Shown piece after piece: positions 26,732 to 33,500 of a stretch of DNA of 33,500 bases. The position numbers were made by a program, and so were the translations under genes. The DNA comes from Prorocentrum cordatum (taxonomy: Eukaryota; Sar; Dinophyceae; Prorocentrales; Prorocentraceae), in contig CAUYUJ010008546.1 of assembly GCA_963575745.1 (NCBI GenBank), positions 435,969 to 469,468 on the forward strand. The letters are read 5' to 3'. The notes beneath the pieces are model-generated. The model was not told where the DNA came from and searched no databases. It saw only the letters and a list, made by a program, of their open reading frames with translations. Positions within the stretch are counted from its first letter, which is position 1; each line of letters begins with the position of its first letter.

Positions 26732-27534
26732 GGGGTCACCCCACAGGCCCGCCCCCGGATACAGGGCCCGACGGGGGCGGGTAGTCGAGCCATGGGCCGT
26801 GCATGGAGCCATGAATTCGCAGGATTTTTTAAAGGTCGACCGGCCGTCCCTGGGCCACATCGCGGCCGTTCTCAGGGAGACGGAGACGGAGACGGACACG
26901 GGAACAGCCTACCCATCGGTCGTTGAAAGTAAGTGTATCTGGATTTTCATATTCCAATCTACTTTCAGCGCCGCCCGAGTGGCTTCCCCTTTTCCGCATT
27001 CTTTCCGGGGCGGGCTGAGACCCGATCTACAGGTTCAGTGCCTTCTCTGCGTCCTGCTTTCACCTGCTCCTCCTGGCCGATGGGCAATTGCACGCCCGTC
27101 TGGGGGGGTCCATCGGCCACGCCGGTGGCGAGATGCATCGGCGAAGTTGGGAGCCTCGACGCGGGGGTCAGTGCAGACGGGGGTCAGCCAGGGCGCTGGA
27201 TCCTGCAGGATCCTGCGAAGGACCCCTCTGGCTGACCCGGGCTAGCGAGTCGTGGCCGCGAGGCGGCCGCGCCTATTGGCTGACCCGGGTTTGCGAAGAT
27301 CTGCGTTGCAATTTTTGTTTCTGCATTGCAGTTTTTGGTTTCCTGCTGACCCGGGTCTGGATTGACCCGGGTCAGCAGATCCCCGACGAAACGCTGCTCG
27401 AAGGAGGGGCCCGCGGCCGCCCCGCAGCCGGCCGTGCCGCTCCCCGCCCGCGCGCCGGGGCCCCCCGCCGCGGGAGTGCGGCGCCCCGGGTGGCTCGGCG
27501 GCTCGGGCTGTCGCCACCACGGTGCAGGGCGTGG
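26732..27534. other. Spacer with short hairpins and small intron-like unit
   Basis: 26929-26968 looks like a 40-base intron (GTAAGT...CTACTTTCAG) after a short open stretch from ATG 26811, but no clear protein results. GGCTGACCCGGG words recur at 27230 and 27279 and start the hairpin at 27343. No gene is called. Confidence 0.5.
27343..27378. repeat. Perfect hairpin with CCCGGG arms
   Basis: Arms CTGCTGACCCGGGT (27343-27356) and ACCCGGGTCAGCAG (27365-27378) are perfect, with an 8-base loop. Confidence 0.95.
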
Positions 27535-27710
27535 CGACGACGACGACGACGATGACGACGACGAGGACGACCACGACGACGACCACGGCGGCGGCGGCGG
27601 CGACGACGACGACGACGACGTCGACCACGACGACGACGATGACGACGACGACGACGACGACCACGACGGCGGTGGCGGCGGCGGCGACGACGACGACGAC
27701 GACCACGACC

Positions 27711-27760
<50 letters not shown>

Positions 27761-28095
27761 CGCGATGACGATGACGATGACGACGACGACGACGACCACG
27801 ACCACGACCACGACCACGACGGCGGCGGCGGCAACGACGACGACGACGACGACGGCGACGACGACAACGACGAAGAGGCCCTGGCTCCGAGGTGGCCCCT
27901 GCTTCTCCAGGAAGACCTGGGTGGGCCTCCAGATCACACCTTCGCCTGGAGAAGGAAAAGGTACTCAGGGTACCCTCAGGAGGAGGATGCGGAGGAGGAG
28001 GAGGAGGAGGAGGGGAGGAGGAGGAAGGGGAGGGTGAGGAGGAGAAGGAGGAGGAGGAGGAGGAGGAGGAGGAGGAGGAGGAGGAGGAGGAGGAG
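27535..28095. repeat. GAC array then GGA array
   Basis: GAC/GACGAC with GGC and CAC interruptions occupies 27535-27874. After a 100-base non-repetitive gap, GGA follows at 27977-28095. Poly-Asp, poly-Thr and poly-Val frames are artefacts. Confidence 0.95.
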
Positions 28096-28362
28096 TAGGA
28101 GGAGTTGAGGCCCTCGTCGCCATCGCTGGATTCGCCTCGAAGTTCTAGTCAAAGCGCAGCCTGGGAGAGGTCTGGGGAGTAGCAGTATCGGTCCCGTCTG
28201 GCCACCTTTGGGCAGGATCCCCTTTGGCAGCAGAAATCAGGCTTTTTTTCCGTGCCCCCCCGCGGGGCGATGCTTTTGGGGGCTGGAAGGTGCACCACCT
28301 GGGGCGGGAATGCCCCCCACGCCCCACGCTCCGCGACATTATCGATGGCACGTTCGGATACC

Positions 28363-28401
28363 TGTATATATATATATATATATCCATATATATATATATA
28401 C

Positions 28402-28432
<31 letters not shown>

Positions 28433-28575
28433 CACAACAAGCAATACAAAGAGAGAAGGAAACCATACTGACATTATACTAACGCCAGCAACAACAACAC
28501 AACAAAACAACACAAGGGATAGAGATAGAGAGAGAGGGTGAGACAGATAGAAAGAGAGAGAGAGAGAGAGACCTC
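28363..28575. repeat. TA and GA microsatellites
   Basis: TATATA runs at about 28363-28400, GAGAGA at about 28402-28430 and 28551-28570, with ACAAC-rich sequence between. No gene is seen from 28096 to 28642. Confidence 0.9.
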
Positions 28576-28642
28576 GAACAACAACAAACACATCGCTAGT
28601 GTGCTCTTGCGGCCATGGGGCTCTCTTCCCCCGCCGAAGCAG

Positions 28643-29087
28643 GAGGGCGCGGAGGCGGACTGGGACCTCGACGAGGCGGGCTGGCCGCCAGAAGGCCCCC
28701 CCGCGAGCCGCCCGTGCATTGGTGGAGCACCGCGTCGTTGCCTGTTCGCAGGGGAGGGCCATGCTGATGAGGGTGATGATGATCATGATGGCGATGATGA
28801 GGATGAGGACGATGGTGAAGGGGGCTGATGGTGATGAGGATGAGCATGAGGCTGCACTGGTGGAGTTCCCGGGGGAGGCCCAGGAACCCCGCGGAGAAGG
28901 CCCTGCCGGTGCCTCTGCCCTGCCCTCGCCCGGCCCCTCGGCGGACCTCCTGTGGGGTGTGTGCCTCGTCGCCGAGGCCAGGCGCGCCTCGGAAGCCGGG
29001 CCAGGACATGCGTCCCGCCCAGCCACCCCGGGCGGCGGCCGTGCGCGAGGGGTACGCGGCAAAAGGGAGGCCGTAAAAAGTGTCTGA
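28643..29087 (+). CDS. Candidate exon pair, low certainty
   Basis: Segment 28643-28721 follows CCGCCGAAGCAG and reads EGAEADWDLDEAGWPPEGPP. It ends at G|GTGGAG. Segment 28851-29087 follows GATGAGCATGAG and reads AALVEFPGEAQEPRGEGPAG, then ALPSPGPSADLLWGVCLVAE, ending at TGA 29085. Between them lies a GAT-rich stretch. The phases of the two segments do not match, so they may not belong together. Composition (Gly/Pro/Ala, GC-rich third positions) fits coding sequence elsewhere in the window. No family is recognised. Confidence 0.25.
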
Positions 29088-29181
29088 CAGCGCGCGTCCC
29101 CAGGCTTTGGGCGCCTGGCCGTGAGCACGGGAGCGCGCTCTCGCTCTCGGCGTCGGCGTCGGGGTGTTTTGTTCTCGGCGT

Positions 29182-29348
29182 CGGCGTCGGCATCGTGGAT
29201 TCCTGCGGTGCCACTCTCTTGCGCCCCCCACCTTCGTCGTCTCCATCGTGGACGCGTCGCGGAGCCCCGCCAGCCCATCCGGAAGCGATGCCCAGGGGAG
29301 TTGCCCTGATCGGGGTGGTGCCTCACGGCGTCGGCATCGTGGATTCCT
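29182..29348. repeat. Two copies of a 23-bp direct repeat
   Basis: A 23-base word starting CGGCGTCGGCATCGTGG and ending ATTCCT occurs exactly at 29182-29204 and 29326-29348. Both are preceded by TCGGGGTG-type sequence, so the underlying unit is longer and diverged. Confidence 0.9.
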
Positions 29349-29504
29349 ACTGGTCTGGGTGTCCTTGCGTCCCCTCTGTCCTCCCTTTTCGTTTCCATTA
29401 TTATATCATGCCCCGTCTGCGTCTGGAAGTTTCGAACAACGCGCCAGACGCCTCAAATGTGTCACCTCGACCGTCTCGGGTCCATCTTGTGTTCGGGCGG
29501 AGTA

Positions 29505-30190
29505 GGATGGATAATGACATGGCGATGCCCAAAGCAATGATGAGGATGACGACGATGACGATGATCAACATGCTGATGTTGATGATGCTACTGCTGCTGA
29601 TTATGGTGAGGATTGGGATAGAGGTGACCATGGCGATGGCGATGGCGATGGCGATGATGATGATTATGATGATGATGCTGATGCTGATGCTGATGATGAT
29701 GATGATGATGATGCTGATGTTGATGCTGATGTTGATGCTACGGATGATGATGATGTTGATGATGATGATTAGCTGCTGTTGATGCTGCTGCTGATGATGA
29801 TGCTGATGCTGATGGTGCCGATGATGATGGTGATGGTGAGCATGCTGCTGCTGTAGCTGATGTTGATGATGCTGGTGGTGTTGATGATGATGACGACGAT
29901 GATGCTGCTGATGATGATACTGACGATGCTGATGATGGTGATGATGACGACGATGATGAACACGATGATGGTGGTGATTATCATAGTCATGGTGGCCCTC
30001 TGAGGTGAGGATACTGGTGATGGTGATAGTGGTAATCACGACGATGAGGATGCTGATGGTGATGACGATAATAATGCTGATGCTGATGCTGATGCTGATG
30101 GTGATGGTGATGGTGATGGTGATGGTGGTGGTGATCATCATAATGACGAGGAAGATGATGGCGATAACGACGATGATGCTGATATCGTGG
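29505..30190. repeat. GAT/GCTGAT array
   Basis: Nearly 700 bases of imperfect GATGATGCT-type repeat. Open frames (poly-Met/Asp, poly-His on the other strand) are artefacts. Confidence 0.95.
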
Positions 30191-30232
30191 GTGTCAAAGG
30201 ACGTTCAGCGTCTACTTGGGTATAGGCGGGAA

Positions 30233-30380
30233 GCCGACCACGCTGGTGTGAAGCACCAGCATCGACCTCTCAATGCACTGCGGCGAGTGTTGCTGCACCC
30301 CGCCGCGTGCCGCAGCACCCGCAAGTAAGACAGGAGCGACCTGCCCCAGACAATGCACGCCCGGAGAAACCGAAACGATG
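30233..30380. repeat. Dispersed 150-bp repeat, copy A
   Basis: Similar at roughly 80 percent by eye to 31926-32075, in the same orientation. It shares CACTGCGGCGAGTGT and CTGCACCCCGCCGCGTG exactly. Both copies are preceded by GAT arrays. The minus-strand reading of this copy forms the last part of the Pro-Thr-Ala repeat gene. Confidence 0.85.
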
Positions 30381-30534
30381 ATGACCCGTGGGCGCCATCG
30401 CCCAAAAGTGCAAACTGCCGGGAGGGAACCACCGCCTCAGGGAGCCGCCGTCCCTCCGCTTGGTCGAACGCCTTCTGGTCGTCGTACAGTTCGTCCACGG
30501 TCGCTTTGTGCTTCGCCGGCGTGGGATTCGCCGC

Positions 30535-31500
30535 GCGTGGGGGCCGCCTAGGAGCCGCCGCGCGGAAACCGCCGCAGTAGAAGCCGCCCTTGGGTGCGAA
30601 CGGGCCGCCTTCGTGGGAACCGCCGCAGTGGGAGCCGCCGGCGTGGGAACCGCCTCCGAGGGAGCGGCTGCTGCGGGGGCCCCTTCTGTGGGAGTTGTCG
30701 CCCTGGTAGCCGTCCTCGTTGGGAACTGCGGCCGCGGGAGCCGCCGTGGGTGCCGCCGCTTCGGGGGCCGCCGTGGGGGCCGCTGCCGTGGGCTCCGCCG
30801 CCTTGGGAATCGTTTCCGAAGGAACCTCCACGGGAGCCGCCTGGGTGGGGGCCGCGGGCCGTGGGGGCCGCCGTTTTGGGAGCCGCCGCCGTGGGAGCCG
30901 CCGCTGTGGGAACCGCCTCCGAGGGAACCGCCGTGGGAGCCGCCTCCATGGAAGCCGCCGCTTTGGGAGCTGCTGCCATGTGAGCCGTGTCCGTGGGAAC
31001 CGCCGCCGTGGGGGCCGCGGCACTGGGAGCCGCCATGGGAGCCGCCGCCGGGGGAGCCGCCTGAATGGGAGCCGCCGCTGTGGAAACTGCCGCTGTGGGG
31101 GTCGCTTTGGTGTGGGGGCCGCCTGGGCGGAAACCGCAGTTGTGGGAGCCGCCGCAGCCGCCGCGGTAGCCGAGGTGGTAGCTAGTGGGATCCGCCTCGT
31201 GGTGTTTCCATGGTGGGAGCCGCCGCCGTGGGAGCCGGAGAAACCGTCACCCTCGGAACCACCTCCGTGGGAGCCGCTTCCGTGGGAGCCGACGCCGTTG
31301 GAGACGCCTTGGTGGAAACAACCGTCATAGGGGGCCGCTTCCGTGGAAACCGCCGCCGCTGTCCGTGGGAGTCGCTTCTTGAGTAGCCGCCTCCGTGGGA
31401 GCCGCCACCCTTGGAGCCGCCGTGGGAGGCGTCGCCGTGGGAACCGCCGCTACTGGAGCCCCCGTCGTGGGAGCTGGTTTCGCGGGAACCGCCGCCTGAA
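30535..31500. repeat. 15-bp minisatellite GGAGCCGCCGCCGTG
   Basis: About 950 bases of imperfect 15-base units with single-base changes and occasional length changes. It is the DNA basis of the PTAAA repeats on the minus strand. Confidence 0.95.
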
Positions 31501-31747
31501 CAGGGCCACCCAGTGCCGCAAGGAGGAACCGCCACGAGTGGGCCGAAGTTAAGCACCACATACGAGCCGAAAGGGAAGAGGACGTATTGGCACCAGGTGG
31601 ATCGGCCGAATCCTTCGACTGCTTGGCGCCGATGTCACCAGCGAGCGAGGGACACCTGGAGCTCGAGGGGATATGCAGGTATGCAGGTGGACGGGAATGC
31701 GAGCGTGACTGGCTGCAGCGCCTTTGCCAGCAAGCCGGCTCAGGTGC

Positions 31748-31749
<2 letters not shown>

Positions 31750-31822
<73 letters not shown>

Positions 31823-31865
31823 TTGTTGATGATGATGATGATGATGGTGATGCTGATGATGATTA
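31750..31865. repeat. Perfect GAT array then imperfect
   Basis: GAT is repeated without interruption from 31750 to about 31821, then continues with TGTTGTT and GGTGATGCT interruptions to about 31865. Confidence 0.97.
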
Positions 31866-31925
31866 TGATACATGGTCGCTTTGATGTCGCTGGAACATCA
31901 TTTTTTTCGTTGGTGCAGGCGTGGA

Positions 31926-32075
31926 GTCGACCACGCTGGTGTGCAGTACCACCATGGACCTCGCAACGCACTGCGGCGAGTGTGGCTGCACCCCGCCGCG
32001 TGTCGCAGCGTCTGCGAGTGAGACAGGAACGACTTGCCCCAGACACTACAGGCCCAGAATAACTGAAACGATGAC
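31926..32075. repeat. Dispersed 150-bp repeat, copy B
   Basis: Counterpart of 30233-30380. It follows an acceptor-like end (TTTTTTCGTTGGTGCAG). The plus-strand frame is open here (STTMDLATHCGECGCTPPRV) but is interrupted by TGA in copy A. Differences between copies fall slightly more often on third positions of this frame; by eye the bias is weak. Confidence 0.85.
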
Positions 32076-32468
32076 GATGATGATGCTGATGATGATGGTG
32101 ATGATGATGGTGAAGGTGCCGATGCTGAGTGCTGATGTTGGCTGTGCGGGCTATGATAATGGTGCTGACGCTTATGATTTATGGTCGTGACGATGCACGA
32201 TGTACACAACGACGGTGATGATGAGTAAGAGGAGAAGGGGAGGAGGAACAGGACGTGAAAGGCCGTCACATGAGACAACTCCCGTTTCCACGTCTCCAGG
32301 AGTCCCACAGGGCTTATTTTGGCCGTCTTGGGGCTGTCTTGGGCTTCTGTGGGGCAGCGTTACGGATCCATGCGTGTCCTTTTGAGCCGTCTTGGGCCGT
32401 CGTGGGGCCGTATTGGTGCTTTGCTGCACCCTCGCGTGGCCCTGTTGTCCCGTACGGGGGGTGGCATC
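32076..32468. other. Spacer with GAT and short TTGGG(G)C words
   Basis: GAT-rich to about 32110. Words such as GGCCGTCTTGGGGCTGTCTT recur loosely at 32320-32420, giving Leu-Gly-Pro-Ser-Trp-type frames. No gene is called. Confidence 0.5.
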
Positions 32469-32525
<57 letters not shown>

Positions 32526-32699
32526 CGTAGTCGTAGTCGTAGTCGTAGTCGTAGTCGTAGTCGTAGTCGTAGTCGTAGTCGTAGTCGTAGTCGTAGTCGT
32601 AGTCGTAGTCGTAGTCGTAGTCGTAGTCGTAGTCGTCGTAGTCGTAGTAGTAGTAGTAGTCGTCGTAGTAGTAGTAGTAGTAGTAGTAGTAGTCGTCGT

Positions 32700-32731
<32 letters not shown>

Positions 32732-32736
32732 TAGTC

Positions 32737-32801
<65 letters not shown>

Positions 32802-32873
32802 CGTAGTAGTAGTAGTAGTAGTAGTAGTAGTCTTAGTCGTAGTAGTTGTAGTAGTAGTAGTAGTAGTAGTAGG
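32469..32873. repeat. GTA and GTCGTA array, 400 bases
   Basis: Perfect GTA triplets, then a regular GTCGTA hexamer block (about 32522-32640), then mixed blocks. Frames give poly-Val, Ser-Arg or Leu-Arg tracts, which are artefacts. Confidence 0.97.
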
Positions 32874-33214
32874 TAACGCCGTGCCCGTCCAGGCCGTGTA
32901 GTAGTGAACCGCTGTTTTGAAGATGTGTCGCTGTCTTTTTCTTTCTTGGGCAATGAAGTATATGTTTCAAAGGTTTAGGTTGCCGATGTTGGATCCCAGA
33001 ACATAATTTTACCTTAAGATTTTGACACCCGGTTTTCGGGTTTAAGTTCCCCCCCGTCCATACAATCGAGCATGATGGAAGCGAACGCCGTCTCCATCCG
33101 GGCCCGCCGTGTTCGATTCCGAAGATATTGCATTGCTTTGCATTGGGTTCTTTTTGCATTATTTTGCATTGCTTGCATTTGGGTTTCTCTATAGATGTAT
33201 GCTGAGGTTGCATT
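32874..33214. other. AT-richer spacer with TTGCATT words
   Basis: TTTGCATT-type words recur five to six times at 33127-33182. TTTCTCTATAG at about 33183 resembles an acceptor. No gene is supported. Confidence 0.5.
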
Positions 33215-33500
33215 GGGAGCTTACATCATGATGATGATGATGTTGAAGAAGGTGATGATACTGATGATGATGATGACGATGGTGACGATTATGATGGTGA
33301 TGGTGACGATTAATATGATGACGATGGTGCGTATGATGATGATGACGATGATGGTGATGCTGATGTATGACGATGATGATGCTGATTACGACGATGATGC
33401 TGATGGTGGCCATGATGATGATTATGATGGGGATGCTGATGCTGGTGGTGATTGTGATGGTGCAGGTGATGATCACGATTCATGACGATGATGGTGGTGA
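33215..33500. repeat. GAT array to right edge
   Basis: Imperfect GATGATGATGCT/GGTGAC repeat continuing out of the window. Confidence 0.95.

Larger units (their letters stand above)
30205..31561 (-). pseudogene. PTAAA-repeat protein with repeated frame changes
   Basis: On the minus strand a start at ATG 31561 gives MWCLTSAHSWRFLLAALGGP and VQAAVPAKPAPTTGAPVAAV, which looks like a signal peptide followed by a mucin-like Pro/Thr/Ala domain. The domain is a 15-bp minisatellite (CCC ACG GCG GCG GCT and variants) encoding PTAAA. The PTAAA reading is kept for over 300 codons only by moving between all three frames at about 31340, 31180, 30860 and 30700. After the repeats one frame reads TPAKHKATVDELYDDQKAFD, then QAEGRRLPEAVVPSRQFALL, and runs through dispersed repeat copy A to the stop at 30205. 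On the other strand the same DNA gives Trp-Glu-Pro-Pro repeats without a start or a non-repeat domain. It is likely a decayed or misassembled secreted repeat protein. Confidence 0.45.

Noticed and set aside
31535-31560. 5S rRNA-like word CCGAAGTTAAGC
   Set aside because: Only this 12-mer matches; the rest of a 5S gene (5' and 3' stems, GGGAGACC region) is absent.
32319-32953. Poly-Val, Arg-Ser and Leu-Arg reading frames
   Set aside because: They are translations of the GTA/GTCGTA array in all frames; none has a non-repeat domain or leader relict.
33105-33125. tRNA T-loop-like GTGTTCGATTCC
   Set aside because: No acceptor stem, D-arm or anticodon arm can be drawn upstream.

Overview
The window looks like nuclear DNA of a core dinoflagellate, possibly a large-genome free-living species of the Prorocentrum type, although the species cannot be read from the sequence. 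The strongest evidence is a set of near-exact copies of the dinoflagellate spliced-leader tail (core CCATTTTGGCTCAA) lying 45-80 bases upstream of open reading frames on both strands. This is the known footprint of trans-spliced mRNAs that were copied back into the genome. Supporting signs are high GC, sparse short coding blocks in a sea of simple repeats, introns made almost only of GGA, ATC, GTC or CCT runs, and proteins without recognisable relatives. No bacterial, organellar or viral gene was recognised, and no tRNA, rRNA or CRISPR array.

Layout. From 1 to about 8.3 kb every gene-like unit is on the minus strand: a partial gene at the left edge (<1-919), a frameshifted gene (1828-2591), a two-exon gene (3662-5911) and a long gene broken by three one-base shifts (6240-8167). 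A 1-kb region of lower GC (8.27-9.2 kb) separates these from a plus-strand block: a small coiled-coil ORF (9227-9613), a repeat-rich multi-exon candidate (10.16-11.66 kb), a two-exon gene (12114-13964), a three-exon gene (14023-16941), a transposase-like gene (18863-21100), an acidic protein with a C-terminal zinc ribbon (21578-22544) and a methyltransferase-like gene (23104-23937). Fragments and isolated candidate exons follow to about 29 kb. The right end carries a minus-strand Pro-Thr-Ala repeat gene whose frame changes several times (30.2-31.56 kb), then mostly trinucleotide arrays.

How the parts fit. The genes do not form a pathway. They look like independent, partly decayed mRNA-derived copies in two divergently oriented blocks, plus one DNA-transposon-like gene. 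Two features stand out. Several candidate introns and spacers carry a recurring inverted-repeat family built from ATTGATTTTC/GAAAATCAAT words, including a 150-bp element with 39-nt terminal inverted repeats. One candidate intron is bounded by a 7-nt direct repeat that supplies its own splice sites, as expected of introner-like insertions. Several genes also keep a coherent protein only across one-base slips, often in homopolymers, which means either pseudogenes or assembly error.

All exon models were built by eye from reading frame, splice dinucleotides and phase. No function below was tested by a database search.
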